Shown piece by piece: positions 54,781 through 64,000 of a stretch of DNA of 64,000 nt. This DNA comes from Oceanobacter mangrovi (lineage in GTDB: Bacteria; Pseudomonadota; Gammaproteobacteria; Pseudomonadales; Oceanobacteraceae): positions 496,001 to 560,000 of the forward strand of contig NZ_JAHXZR010000001.1 in NCBI RefSeq assembly GCF_019740315.1, given 5' to 3'. Position 1 is the stretch's first letter; each line of letters begins with the position of its first letter. Made by a program: the position numbers and the translations under genes. The notes under the pieces are model-generated. The model worked only from the letters and a program-made list of their open reading frames with translations. It did not search any database and was not told the DNA's origin.

Positions 54781-55605
54781 ATGCCTGAATTACCCGAAGT
54801 AGAAACCACCAAACGTGGCATTGAACCCTGGCTCGAAGGCCAGACCATCGAACAGGTGATCATTCGCCAGCCAAAGCTGCGCTGGCCGGTGGCTGAGCAG
54901 ATCAGCGGACTGGTTGGCCAACAGGTTTTGCGGCTGGATCGGCGCGGTAAATACCTGTTGGTGGAGTTTGAGTCCGGCACTGCCATCTGGCACCTGGGGA
55001 TGTCGGGGTCATTGCGTATCGTCAAGCCGGAAGAAGACGCCCGTTTGCACGATCACGTTGACTGGGTACTGTCGAACGGCTGGATTCTGCGTTATCACGA
55101 TCCCCGTCGTTTTGGTGCACTGCTATGGCAAGACAAGGGCGCGACGATTGACCAGCTGGCAGCACTCGGGCCGGAACCACTGTTGCCTGCTGAAGAAACC
55201 GGCCTGACCGCAGATTCGCTCTATCAGCAAAGCCGTGGCAAGAAACAGGCGATCAAGCTGTTTATCATGGATAACGCCACCATGGTGGGAGTCGGCAACA
55301 TCTACGCTAATGAAAGCCTGTTTATGGCGGGCATTCGGCCCACTGCGCAGGCCGGCAAAATCAGCAAGCCGCGTTATGAAAAGCTGTTGGGTTGTATCCG
55401 TCAGGTGCTCGGCAAAGCCATTGAACAAGGTGGCACGACGCTGCGGGACTTCGTCAACAGCGACGGCCAGCCGGGCTATTTTGCCCAGGAGCTGCAGGTT
55501 TACGGCCGTGGTGGCAAACCCTGTCGGGTATGCGAGCAGCCGCTGAAGGAAATCCGTCTGGGGCAGCGGGCGACCGTCTATTGCCTGCAGTGTCAGAAAT
55601 ACTGA
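54781..55605 (+). CDS. mutM: Formamidopyrimidine-DNA glycosylase MutM
   Basis: MutM excises 8-oxoguanine and formamidopyrimidines. The 274-residue protein has the catalytic N-terminus PELPEVET (Pro2 and Glu3), the Lys in DRRGKYLLVEF, the helix-two-turn-helix KLFIMDNATMVGVGNIYANE and a C-terminal zinc finger CRVCEQPLKEIRLGQR with CLQC. All catalytic residues are present. It directly follows rpmBG, as in many gammaproteobacteria. Confidence 0.96.
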   Translation: MPELPEVETTKRGIEPWLEGQTIEQVIIRQPKLRWPVAEQISGLVGQQVLRLDRRGKYLLVEFESGTAIWHLGMSGSLRIVKPEEDARLHDHVDWVLSNGWILRYHDPRRFGALLWQDKGATIDQLAALGPEPLLPAEETGLTADSLYQQSRGKKQAIKLFIMDNATMVGVGNIYANESLFMAGIRPTAQAGKISKPRYEKLLGCIRQVLGKAIEQGGTTLRDFVNSDGQPGYFAQELQVYGRGGKPCRVCEQPLKEIRLGQRATVYCLQCQKY

Positions 55606-55641
55606 AACTGACTCCCTGCTGATCCTGGGACGGTCTGGCCA

Positions 55642-57390
55642 TTACTTCTGAATGGTATTGCCCGCCGGTTCGACCACCATGGCGCTGCCATACCCTCGGG
55701 GGTCAGCCGCAGCGCTGACTTCACCGTTACGATGATCCCAGCGAATCGCCTGCATATTGCCATACTGGCGGCCGGCGTCCTTCAGCGTATAACCCATGAC
55801 TTTGAGCTCTGATTGTTCGGCAGCTGTCAGTGCTGCGGCTTCGTACTGAATCCGGTCTGGCAAATACTGATGATGAAGACGCGGCCGACTCACCCAGTCC
55901 TGCACGGGTTTGTCCTGCATGGCCTCGAGAATGCCCAGCAACACCATGGTGATGATGCGGCTGCCGCCGGGGGTGCCGATAATGGCGGTCTGATCTCTGG
56001 AGATCAGGAAACTCGGGCTCATGCTCGACAGCGGGCGCTTACCCGGTGCGATGGCATTGGCTTCGGCGCCGACCAGACCATAGGCATTCGGCGCACCGGG
56101 ATGGGCCGAGAAATCATCCATCTCATTGTTTAGCAGAATGCCGGTACCGGGCACGGTAAAGCCGGAGCCAAACGGCAGGTTAATGCTGAGCGTTGCGGAT
56201 ACCATATTGCCTTCAGCATCCATCACTGACAGATGGGTGGTGTGAAAACCTTCCTTGATGTTTTTGGGACCTTGCAGGCTCAAACTGGGGGTTGCCTTGC
56301 CGGGTTCGATTGATGCCGCCCACTGGCGGTTATAGGCCGGGTCGAGCAGTTGCTTGACGGGAACCGGCACAAAATCCGGATCACCCAGATAACGGGCGCG
56401 ATCGAGGTAAGCCCGCCGCATCACTTCAGCCAGCAATTGGGTTTGCGGCACTGTATCGAGCGACTGCCAGTCGAACTGCTCCAGCATGGTCAGCATCTGG
56501 CTCAGCGCGACGCCGCCGGATGACGGCGGTGGCGCACTGATCAGCTCAAACTGGCCGTGACCAACGCTTGTCCGAATCGGCTGGCGTTCAACAACGGAAT
56601 AGTTGGCGAGATCTGCCAGCGTCCAGTCGCCACCGGCCTGCTGTACCTGCTTGACCATGGCGGCTGCGGTCGCTCCCTGGTAAAAGCCAGCTCTGCCCTG
56701 TTCTGCCAGTCGCTGCAGGGTGACTGCCAGCTCCGGCTGGCGGATCAGCTCACCCACTTCAGGAATCTCGCCATCCTTGTTCAGAAACAGCCGGGCCGAT
56801 TGCGGGTAACGGCGCAGGGTATCCAGCCGCCAGCCGGTCAGACGCTGGTAATGTTCATAAACAGGGAAGCCCTGTTGGGCTTGCTGGATTGCGGCTGCGA
56901 GGGTTTGTTGCAGAGGCAGACGGCCATAATGCTGAGTCAGCCAGTCAAAGGCGGCAGCCTGACCAGGAATCGCTGCAGCGGTGGGGCCGTTAATTGCCTT
57001 GTCGCGATCGACCTTGCCGTCGGCGTTGATGTAGTAATCGCGGTGCGCCGCGGCCGGGGCTTTTTCACGGGCGTCGATAAAACGGTATTCATCGCGGTCG
57101 GCCAGATACAGCAGCCAGAAGCCGCCACCGCCAATGCCTGCACTGTATGGCTCGACGACACCGAGGCTGGCGGCGACGGCGATGGCGGCGTCAAAGGCAT
57201 TGCCGCCCTGTTGCAAAATATCGATTCCGGCCCGGGTTGCCAGTGGATGGGCGCTGGCGACAGCATGCTGGCCGGGCCGTGGATGCAGGGCGGAGTCTGG
57301 AGTCGTGGCAGCCTGAGTGGCAATACTCAGAGACCATAATACGGCAGTGATCAGCAGGGTGGTGCAGTGTCGCAAAGACGGGAAAATCAT
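55642..57390 (-). CDS. ggt: Gamma-glutamyltransferase (periplasmic)
   Basis: GGT hydrolyses glutathione and transfers its gamma-glutamyl group. The 582-residue precursor has a signal peptide (TLLITAVLWSLSIATQA) and the large-subunit start AVASAHPLATRAGIDILQQG. The autoprocessing site with the catalytic Thr is in GFHTTHLSVMDAEGN, and the small subunit carries GSGFTVPGTGILLNNEMDDF and PLSSMSPSF. It self-cleaves in the periplasm. Stands alone between convergent mutM and the ferredoxin gene, about 100 bp downstream of the latter. Confidence 0.94.
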   Translation of the reverse strand: MIFPSLRHCTTLLITAVLWSLSIATQAATTPDSALHPRPGQHAVASAHPLATRAGIDILQQGGNAFDAAIAVAASLGVVEPYSAGIGGGGFWLLYLADRDEYRFIDAREKAPAAAHRDYYINADGKVDRDKAINGPTAAAIPGQAAAFDWLTQHYGRLPLQQTLAAAIQQAQQGFPVYEHYQRLTGWRLDTLRRYPQSARLFLNKDGEIPEVGELIRQPELAVTLQRLAEQGRAGFYQGATAAAMVKQVQQAGGDWTLADLANYSVVERQPIRTSVGHGQFELISAPPPSSGGVALSQMLTMLEQFDWQSLDTVPQTQLLAEVMRRAYLDRARYLGDPDFVPVPVKQLLDPAYNRQWAASIEPGKATPSLSLQGPKNIKEGFHTTHLSVMDAEGNMVSATLSINLPFGSGFTVPGTGILLNNEMDDFSAHPGAPNAYGLVGAEANAIAPGKRPLSSMSPSFLISRDQTAIIGTPGGSRIITMVLLGILEAMQDKPVQDWVSRPRLHHQYLPDRIQYEAAALTAAEQSELKVMGYTLKDAGRQYGNMQAIRWDHRNGEVSAAADPRGYGSAMVVEPAGNTIQK

Positions 57391-57489
57391 GGGTTATCCT
57401 GTGGGCGGCCAGCAGCAATCATGGCCAGTTTGGATAACCCGGCGAAACACCGCAAGAGGGTGTTTCGACAGGGACGGTAACGAAGTTTC

Positions 57490-58274
<785 letters not shown>

Positions 58275-58408
58275 TCAAGTCCGGCGCATAGTAAACAAAT
58301 ACCAACCGGGTCACAATAAACCGTGATCAAACTTCGTGCAGTTCGCCTGGCTATTGAGTGGTAAATGAATAAGCGGCTGAAAATCCTGTTCACCATTTAC
58401 TCTGGCTG

Positions 58409-59464
58409 GTGCTCTGGCTGGGTTTGGGCATGATTGTGCTGGTGAGCGCAGGCTGCAGTCAGGACCCTGTGGATCAGTTGCGGGATTACCCGACCCGGCT
58501 GGCGCGGACACTGGAACTGGAGCTGCCGGAATTAGCCGTTGTTGCCGTCGCGCCGATGCTGACTCCGCGCCAGCTTCAGCTACCACTGCAGCCGCAATCC
58601 GCGAGCCTGCTGGACTTTCTGGCGCTTGGCCGTTGTCAGTTGGGCACTGTGGTGGCGGAAGGCAACAGCAGCCTGGGCAAGGTGGCAGGGGCCAGTCAGC
58701 AGATGCACCAGCAGCGGGATTTTATATTGCAGGCACCGGCATGCATCGAGCAATTACAGGCGGCTAACGATCATCAGCTGGCTGACAAGTTGGGGCAGGT
58801 ACTGCAGCAGAAACAGCAACAACGGCTGACGCTGTGGTGGAACGCCTGGTTTGGCAGTGAGGAATGGCGGCTGTTCAGCTCGGTTTCGGCTGACTTACAG
58901 CCCTGGCAGCCCGGCGACGATGGTTATCAGAGTGCGGCACTGACGGCGCTGGATTATGCTATTGCCCTGGGCCGTAACTGGCAGCAGCAAGACTGGAACT
59001 ATGATGCTGCAGAGATGGAACATCAGTTACAGCAGCTGCTGCTATCGGAAGGGCTGGGGCGTTGGCTACGAACCCAACAATGGCTGACGGCGCAACTGCA
59101 GCAGCTCACGGCGCTACTCGAGCAGCGTCAACGGCAACGGCCGTTATGTCCTCGGGGCCATAAAACAGTGGCCGCCGAGATTCTGCAAAACGTGGTGGTG
59201 AAATTTTACGTGGGCGAATTCCAGCCCTACATGAGTCGCAACGACCGTTTTGGTGGTGAACTGTTACCGCGACTGCAGCAATTACTGGCGCTGATGAGTG
59301 CGGACTCACCGTCGAATTATGTGCAAACACCACAGTGGCAACAGCTGCAACGGCTGGCGGAACAATTGCAGAGCACTCGTGAGGCGTTTCAACAAGCCAG
59401 CCGGAATCATGTACGAGCCATCAGTCAGACGCTGGCGGCATGTGGTATGAGCCCGGCGGGCTGA
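58409..59464 (+). CDS. DUF3080 family lipoprotein, start uncertain
   Basis: The 351-residue frame begins at GTG 58409 with LWLGLGMIVLVSAGC, a lipobox but no basic n-region, and continues as a Gln/Leu-rich helical protein of the DUF3080 type (PVDQLRDYPTRLARTLEL, LSPRQ-like LTPRQLQL, LDFLALGRCQLGTVVAERNS-like region, FYVGEFQPYMSRN). A normal signal start, MNKRLKILFTIY, exists at ATG 58365 in another frame. A one-base shift near 58395-58402 would join the two. Either a recent frameshift or a sequence error is likely. Outer-membrane anchored; function unknown. Confidence 0.72.
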   Translation: MLWLGLGMIVLVSAGCSQDPVDQLRDYPTRLARTLELELPELAVVAVAPMLTPRQLQLPLQPQSASLLDFLALGRCQLGTVVAEGNSSLGKVAGASQQMHQQRDFILQAPACIEQLQAANDHQLADKLGQVLQQKQQQRLTLWWNAWFGSEEWRLFSSVSADLQPWQPGDDGYQSAALTALDYAIALGRNWQQQDWNYDAAEMEHQLQQLLLSEGLGRWLRTQQWLTAQLQQLTALLEQRQRQRPLCPRGHKTVAAEILQNVVVKFYVGEFQPYMSRNDRFGGELLPRLQQLLALMSADSPSNYVQTPQWQQLQRLAEQLQSTREAFQQASRNHVRAISQTLAACGMSPAG

Positions 59465-59500
59465 GCGTTGTTATACACTCGCTCTTCACAAACTCGCTCT

Positions 59501-61465
59501 TTACAAACTCTCAATGACACCGACAGGCACTGGTGTTTCCAGAATCACCGCGATTGCCTGAATCAGGTTACGTTCGTTGATAGTCAGCTGGCGGTCATAG
59601 CGGGCGCAAGCCACCATGGATTTCAACAGCCGGGCTTTCAGGTGCGGATACAGGGCTACCAGTTTGGTCAGTGCAACATTCATGGCTTTGAGGCTGTGGC
59701 CTTCAGGTGGCTGGAAACTCATACCTTGCGAACCCAAACCGCCATCGGCCAGACAGGCGTTAAAGGCGGCTTGCGCTGTCTCTGCGTCCTGGTGGCCGTA
59801 ATGGGCGATATACGACAGTACCACCGCCATTTCATCTGCCACCTGTTCAGGTTTGCTGAAACGCGCCTTGACTGCGCTGACGTCGCCAAAATGGCCTTCC
59901 AGATACTGGTTCAGCAAACGGAACAGGCACCATTCAAACAAATCAATCTGGCCATCGGACTTGATGATCTCGACCAGCACCTTGTTAAAGCTGCGGTATT
60001 GGGATTCGGACAGCTGTTTCAGAGCCGGAATCGCCCGTTCGACCAGTGGCAGACGCTGTGACGGCGCCATCTGTTGAACCAGTGTCAGCTGTCGCAGGAC
60101 ATCGCGATAAATCACATGGCCGAGCTGTTTCAGCACCAGATCGAGCTGCTGTTGATGAACGAAGCGCTCCGCCGGGGCGATCAGCATACACAGCAGCAGC
60201 GTTTGGGCAGACAAGGGTTCACGGGCCATCTCGATCAGTCGCGTGAGGGCATCGGGCTGTGATGGTTCAGCCGTCCCGCTCGACAGGCTGTCGATGGTTT
60301 GGGCGGCGACCGCAACCGTCGCCAGCGTTGCCGCAGCACCAAAACCAGCGGCTTTTCCTGAACCCCTGGTTTGGCTGGTGGGGCTGATTTCCGGTGATTC
60401 ATCTCGCGCCTGCTGCTCGGTTTGCGGTGGCAGGTAACGGCCGTCCCAATTGGGATCAATACGGCGAATGCGTTGTTCCAGCGGCGGGTGCGTGGCAAAA
60501 CCGCTGAAGTTGAAATCCATTGCGCTGCCAAAAAACAGATGCGCGGTTTCTTCCCGCTCCGGACTGCCAATCAGGCTGCCACTGCCGTGGCCAATCACTT
60601 TCAGGGCATCGGCAATACTGGACGGGTTACGGGTGTACTGCACCGCCGAAGCATCAGCCAGAAATTCGCGTTGGCGCGAGACCGCCGCCTTGATCAGGTT
60701 GCCAAACAGCACGCCGAGATAACCCAGCCCCATCAAGGCCAGGCCAATGGCAAACAACGGCGCTGAATTTTTGTTGTCGCTACTGCGCACGGCGGCGCGA
60801 TGACTGCCGGATTCCAGCAGCAAGCGGCCGATCAGGGCAATAAACAGAATGCCGAACAGGATGGCGATCAAACGTATGTTCAGACGCATATCACCGTTGG
60901 CGATATGGCTGAATTCGTGGCCGATGACTCCCTGCAGCTGGTCGCGGGTGAGTTTGGTCATGCAGCCACGCGTGACGCCAATCACCGCATCAGACGCCTG
61001 ATAGCCTGCGGCAAAGGCATTGATACTGCTGTCGGGCAGCACAAACACCGGCGGCACTGGCATACCGGCTGCAATGGCCATTTCTTCCACCACATTGAGC
61101 AGGCGACGTTCGTAGAAGTCGTCGCTGTTGGGGGCCAGCCGACGGCCGCCCAGCGAGGCTGCGACCACCTGACCACCGCCACGCAGGGTCATCCATTTGA
61201 ACAGACTGGCCAGGCTGATCACCAGCAAGGTCGCCAGCGTGACCAGCCCGGCGTAGCGCCAGTTGGCCGCGTCCAGCCAGGAGCCGGAATGCCCCATTTG
61301 ATGGGCCAGTTGTATGCTGTTGATGGTTTTGCCGTCGCCATACCACACCAGCAGGGCGGCAAGAGCATTGATGGCAATAACCAGTACGCTGACGGACAAT
61401 AGAAACAGCGCGATCAGGCGTTTGCTGTTTTTTCTGGCCTGATCCTGATGACCAAAGAAATCCAT
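59501..61465 (-). CDS. M48 family membrane metalloprotease with C-terminal extension
   Basis: The 654-residue protein has two N-terminal membrane spans, a periplasm- or cytosol-facing M48 protease domain with GVIGHEFSHIANGDM (HExxH), two more spans, and the third ligand region REFLADASAVQYTRNP, as in HtpX. A linker from about residue 330 and an Ala/Leu-rich region (360-420) lead to a helical C-terminal domain of about 230 residues absent from HtpX. It follows lemA by 94 bp; LemA and M48 proteases are commonly paired and thought to act in envelope quality control. Confidence 0.88.
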   Translation of the reverse strand: MDFFGHQDQARKNSKRLIALFLLSVSVLVIAINALAALLVWYGDGKTINSIQLAHQMGHSGSWLDAANWRYAGLVTLATLLVISLASLFKWMTLRGGGQVVAASLGGRRLAPNSDDFYERRLLNVVEEMAIAAGMPVPPVFVLPDSSINAFAAGYQASDAVIGVTRGCMTKLTRDQLQGVIGHEFSHIANGDMRLNIRLIAILFGILFIALIGRLLLESGSHRAAVRSSDNKNSAPLFAIGLALMGLGYLGVLFGNLIKAAVSRQREFLADASAVQYTRNPSSIADALKVIGHGSGSLIGSPEREETAHLFFGSAMDFNFSGFATHPPLEQRIRRIDPNWDGRYLPPQTEQQARDESPEISPTSQTRGSGKAAGFGAAATLATVAVAAQTIDSLSSGTAEPSQPDALTRLIEMAREPLSAQTLLLCMLIAPAERFVHQQQLDLVLKQLGHVIYRDVLRQLTLVQQMAPSQRLPLVERAIPALKQLSESQYRSFNKVLVEIIKSDGQIDLFEWCLFRLLNQYLEGHFGDVSAVKARFSKPEQVADEMAVVLSYIAHYGHQDAETAQAAFNACLADGGLGSQGMSFQPPEGHSLKAMNVALTKLVALYPHLKARLLKSMVACARYDRQLTINERNLIQAIAVILETPVPVGVIESL

Positions 61466-61559
61466 AGGCTGGGCTAACTGCTCCTGGGCTGACTGCTCAT
61501 AGTGGTCGTGGGGCTTTTAAACGGTGCTCATGACAGAACACCGTTCAAGAGGACGCCTG

Positions 61560-62156
61560 TTAAAAGGAGACTTTGGGAGCCGACTGGATTTGCGCACTGT
61601 CAGCGAACTCCAGCAGTTTGGCATCTTCCCGGTGGCCGAACATACCGGCAAAAAATACCGGTGGGAATGACTGGCGATAGCTGTTGTAGGTGGTCACGGC
61701 ATCATTGAAGGCCTGACGCGCAAACGCCACCTTGTTTTCCGTGCTGGTCAGCTCTTCCGACAGTTGCATCATGTTCTGATTGGCCTTCAGTTCGGGGTAG
61801 GCTTCCATGGTGACATTCAGACGGCTAAGGGCACCACTGAGAGCGGTTTCGCTGTTGGCCAGTTTGGTCATGGCGGCAGCGCCACCTGGCATGCTGGCGG
61901 CGGCTTTCAGACCGGCAACCGCCTCGTTACGGGTGCTGATCACGGCTTCGAGAGTTTCGCGCTCGTGGCTCATGTAGGCCTTGGCGGTTTCCACCAGATT
62001 GGGAATCAGGTCGTAGCGGCGTTTCAGCTGCACTTCGATCTGGGCAAAGGCGTTCTGGAACCGGTTACGGTAGTTGACCAGATTGTTGTAGACCGACACC
62101 ACATAAAGCAGGATCGCCACGATGACGACGATGGTAATGATGGTTGATGTACCCAT
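61560..62156 (-). CDS. lemA: LemA family protein
   Basis: The 198-residue protein has one N-terminal membrane span (IITIVVIVAILLYVVSVYN) and the conserved LemA core RNRFQNAFAQIEVQLKRRYD, LIPNLVETAKAYM and LKANQNMMQLSEELTSTENK, forming a helical bundle on the outer face. AGGAG precedes ATG 62156. Function is not established; its pairing with the M48 protease is conserved. Confidence 0.92.
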   Translation of the reverse strand: MGTSTIITIVVIVAILLYVVSVYNNLVNYRNRFQNAFAQIEVQLKRRYDLIPNLVETAKAYMSHERETLEAVISTRNEAVAGLKAAASMPGGAAAMTKLANSETALSGALSRLNVTMEAYPELKANQNMMQLSEELTSTENKVAFARQAFNDAVTTYNSYRQSFPPVFFAGMFGHREDAKLLEFADSAQIQSAPKVSF

Positions 62157-62170
62157 GCGACTAACTCCTG

Positions 62171-62497
62171 TTATTGCTCGCGTTGCCAGCTGCTGTCGCC
62201 AGCCTGGTAATAGAATCCTTCGTCACGGGCCTTGCCGGTGAGTTTTTCGCCGGCAATTTTTTCAATATTGGCCAGCGGCGTGTTCTGCTTGTTGGCGATT
62301 TCCTGGTAGTGGGTACGACGTTGGGTGTTGATACTTTTCACCAGGGTTGCTGCATCACTGTTATCTGCCTGAATCAGACCGATATAACCATCCAGACGTT
62401 CACCGACGATGCCCAGCTCACGAGCCGAGTCGAGATCGAGTGCACTGGCAGCAACACTGACCAGCAGGCCCGCCAACAGGGTTAGCATAAATTTCAT
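62171..62497 (-). CDS. ydbL: YdbL-type (DUF1318) exported protein
   Basis: The 108-residue protein has a signal peptide (MKFMLTLLAGLLVSVAASA) and a DUF1318 core: LGIVGERLDGYIGLI, NTQRRTHYQEIANKQNTPL and IAGEKL. In E. coli YdbL modulates the YdbH-YnbE bridge that moves phospholipids between the membranes. GGAG lies 8 bases before the ATG. It follows ynbE by 17 bp and precedes lemA by 14 bp. Confidence 0.85.
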   Translation of the reverse strand: MKFMLTLLAGLLVSVAASALDLDSARELGIVGERLDGYIGLIQADNSDAATLVKSINTQRRTHYQEIANKQNTPLANIEKIAGEKLTGKARDEGFYYQAGDSSWQREQ

Positions 62498-62514
62498 CTG
62501 TGTTTCTCCGCTGC

Positions 62515-62721
62515 TCAGAAAAGGGCGTCGTTTTGTTCGAACAGGTTCTCGAGGTCTTTTTCGACCTTCACCCGTACCTCATGCTCAATCTTGACGTTGA
62601 GGTTGATGGTGATCGGCTTGTCCGGGGCGGCCAGCTTGACGGTGCAAGCGCTCAGCAGCAGGGCTGCCAATGGCACCAGTAGTGCTGATCTGACGATTGC
62701 AGCAGGATGGGATTGGAACAT
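62515..62721 (-). CDS. ynbE: YnbE-type small lipoprotein
   Basis: The 68-residue lipoprotein has a signal peptide with lipobox LLSAC, then LAAPDKPITINLNVKIEHEV and VRVKVEKDLENLFEQ, the YnbE pattern. In E. coli YnbE polymerises on the end of the large YdbH protein to form an intermembrane bridge. No ydbH is adjacent here: the gene upstream is an oppositely oriented cytochrome. Confidence 0.85.
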   Translation of the reverse strand: MFQSHPAAIVRSALLVPLAALLLSACTVKLAAPDKPITINLNVKIEHEVRVKVEKDLENLFEQNDALF

Positions 62722-62965
62722 GCGTACACTCCTTGACGTGATGGTTTACTCTACCTGCCGTGTGTGGCAATGCAACGGCAAATGCAGCTGAACGAGAACC
62801 CGGTTGGCCGCAAATTCTGTCATGGCTGGCGTGGCGAAACGGGCGTAATACCAATTTCCATTGCCCTCGATCATTGTGTGTGATTCCACTGGCTTGCAAA
62901 AAGTCGCTATAATCCGCGCGATTTTAATTTTTATAAGCCGTATTAGCTTAAAAAAGGGGACCGTT

Positions 62966-63373
62966 GTGAACCATTTCAAAGCACTGATCGTTGCTGTTGC
63001 AACTCTGGTGGCTTCGCAAGCTTTCGCTGCTGCTGAGACCAATGAAGACAAGATTCGTGCACGCATCGCACCAGTGGGTGAAGTGTGTGTGGGCGCAGAA
63101 TGTGGCGGTGCTGTTGTGGCAGCTTCCTCCGGTCCTCGCTCTGGTGAAGAAGTATACGGCGGCGCGTGTATCGCCTGTCACGGTGCTGGCGTACTGGGTG
63201 CACCGAAGAAAGGTGATACCGCAGCCTGGGATGCCCGTCTGGAGAAAGGTTTTGATGCCACTCTGAACAACGCCATTCACGGTCTGAACAGCATGCCACC
63301 CAAAGGTAACTGCCTGAACTGTTCTGACGACGAACTGCTGGCGGCTATCAAGTTCATGTCTGGTCGCGAATAA
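62966..63373 (+). CDS. Cytochrome c5-like monoheme protein
   Basis: The 135-residue protein has a signal peptide (LIVAVATLVASQAFA), a 50-residue mature N-terminal part with an extra Cys pair (CVGAEC), and a class I cytochrome c domain. The heme motif is CIACHGAG, and the Met ligand is in SMPPKGNC followed by a second CLNC-type pair, as in cytochrome c5. It carries electrons in the periplasm. GTG 62966 is chosen because AAAGGGGA stands 8 bases before it. Confidence 0.9.
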   Translation: MNHFKALIVAVATLVASQAFAAAETNEDKIRARIAPVGEVCVGAECGGAVVAASSGPRSGEEVYGGACIACHGAGVLGAPKKGDTAAWDARLEKGFDATLNNAIHGLNSMPPKGNCLNCSDDELLAAIKFMSGRE

Positions 63374-63400
63374 GACCATCTGAACGACTTGCACGTCAGC

Positions 63401-63427
63401 AAAAAGCCGCACTTGGTGCGGCTTTTT
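63401..63427. terminator. Bidirectional terminator
   Basis: AAAAAGCCGCAC-TTG-GTGCGGCTTTTT is a perfect 12-bp stem between the cytochrome gene and the convergent spermidine-synthase-like gene. Confidence 0.9.
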
Positions 63428-63454
63428 GTTTTCTGGCGTTTGGTTTTCCCCTAT

Positions 63455-64000
63455 CTAGTCCTCCAGCCCCAGTGCTCGCTGCATAAATTCCGGCAGCGCC
63501 AGACCGGCAGCATGGGTTTCGGCGTTGTAATAACCCGTGCGGAAAGGTTTTTCGGCAGCATCTTCAATCCGGAAAACCGTGACGTCGGACTCCTGGCTGG
63601 CGAGTGTGCAACTCCACCAACCGGACGGGTAAATTGGCTGCGGAAACGGCATGGTGTGGCTGCTGCCCGCGCCGGACTGGGCCAGTTCCCGATGCAGTTG
63701 CGGAATCAGGCTGTTGGCCTGATAGAGGGGCGATTCCGACGCCTGTACCAGAATGCCGTCACTGGTCAGAACCCGAAAACACTGCTGATAAAAATCAACG
63801 GCCGAAGCTGCAATGACTTGGCGGTCGAGAATAATCAGGTCCAGCGATGCGTCTGGCTGGCTTGTGAGCCAGCTGGCGGCATCGCTGATCAGCAACCTGG
63901 CGCGAGGGTCCTGCATGGCGTCGCCTTGTTGAGGGAAATGCTGTGCGGCCAGACGGCTGACCAGATCATCCGGGCTGACTTGCCACGCCTGCTCAATAGC
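63455..64000 (-). CDS. speE: Spermidine synthase-like protein, 3' part
   Basis: The frame stays open to the window edge, so the N-terminus is missing; 181 codons are visible. It reads DPRARLLISDAASWLTS, SLDLIILDRQ, and FRVLTSDGILVQASESPLY, matching the polyamine aminopropyltransferase core (SAM-dependent fold with the catalytic Asp region and the GG/DG-ILV strand). A later region PYPSG-like IYPSGWWSCTLAS fits SpeE. The expected DxT/S context is altered (ILDRQ), so a paralogue of SpeE cannot be excluded. Confidence 0.75.
   Translation of the reverse strand, partial: AIEQAWQVSPDDLVSRLAAQHFPQQGDAMQDPRARLLISDAASWLTSQPDASLDLIILDRQVIAASAVDFYQQCFRVLTSDGILVQASESPLYQANSLIPQLHRELAQSGAGSSHTMPFPQPIYPSGWWSCTLASQESDVTVFRIEDAAEKPFRTGYYNAETHAAGLALPEFMQRALGLED

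Overview
The window is a gammaproteobacterial chromosome segment. Gene order repeatedly matches Pseudomonas and its marine relatives: phoB-phoR, ubiC-ubiA, HU, recG, oxyR, ridA-spoT-rpoZ-gmk, rph-crc-pyrE, slmA, argB-dut-coaBC-radC-rpmB-rpmG-mutM and coaD. A Crc homologue between rph and pyrE points to the Pseudomonadales/Oceanospirillales side. The exact genus cannot be read from the sequence. No rRNA, tRNA, CRISPR array or complete insertion sequence was seen.

Layout. 1-5966: a truncated CysZ-like membrane protein, a CheY-type regulator, phoR-phoB with a well-formed Pho box, ubiA-ubiC, HU and a DUF1415 protein. 5963-10477: a YbaK-HDOD fusion, recG and oxyR on the minus strand. 10706-17007: an epimerase-like protein, ridA, spoT, rpoZ and gmk; between rpoZ and gmk sit two extra plus-strand genes, a TlpA-type thioredoxin and a lipoprotein with an intradiol dioxygenase domain. 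17125-19574: an AEC transporter and two glutathione-transferase-like proteins.

19800-41398 is the accessory core and is centred on nitrogen. It opens with a 1181-residue hybrid histidine kinase whose sensor is an NCS1 nucleobase-transporter domain followed by an eight-cysteine cluster. A LuxR-type response regulator comes next. Then follows a periplasmic PilJ/NIT-type protein behind an attenuator-like leader. After an RNA-repair pair (prfH-rtcB) and a decayed toxin-antitoxin islet come urtABCDE (urea ABC importer), ureD, ureA, a fused ureB-ureC, ureEFG and a HupE/UreJ nickel permease. Imported urea would be hydrolysed by the nickel enzyme assembled by UreDEFG. The sensor kinase and regulator are plausible controllers of this or of purine/pyrimidine catabolism that yields urea, but this is inference. 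REP-like palindromes interrupt the urea operon at three junctions.

The 27.4-28.7 kb stretch is a graveyard and was the most rewarding part to read. It holds a 94-bp near-identical copy of the prfH catalytic-loop coding segment, a frameshifted Tse2-like toxin gene, and directly after it a 78-codon gene resembling the Tsi2 immunity protein.

41599-64000 is mostly conserved core: a FadL-type porin, an FMN reductase, an AT-rich pair of sulfotransferase-like genes that looks acquired, yicC, rph, crc, pyrE, slmA, argB, dut, coaBC, radC, rpmB, rpmG, mutM, ggt, ferredoxin, coaD, a DUF3080 lipoprotein, an M48 protease with LemA, YdbL and YnbE, a cytochrome c5-like protein and the 3' part of a spermidine-synthase-like gene that runs off the window.
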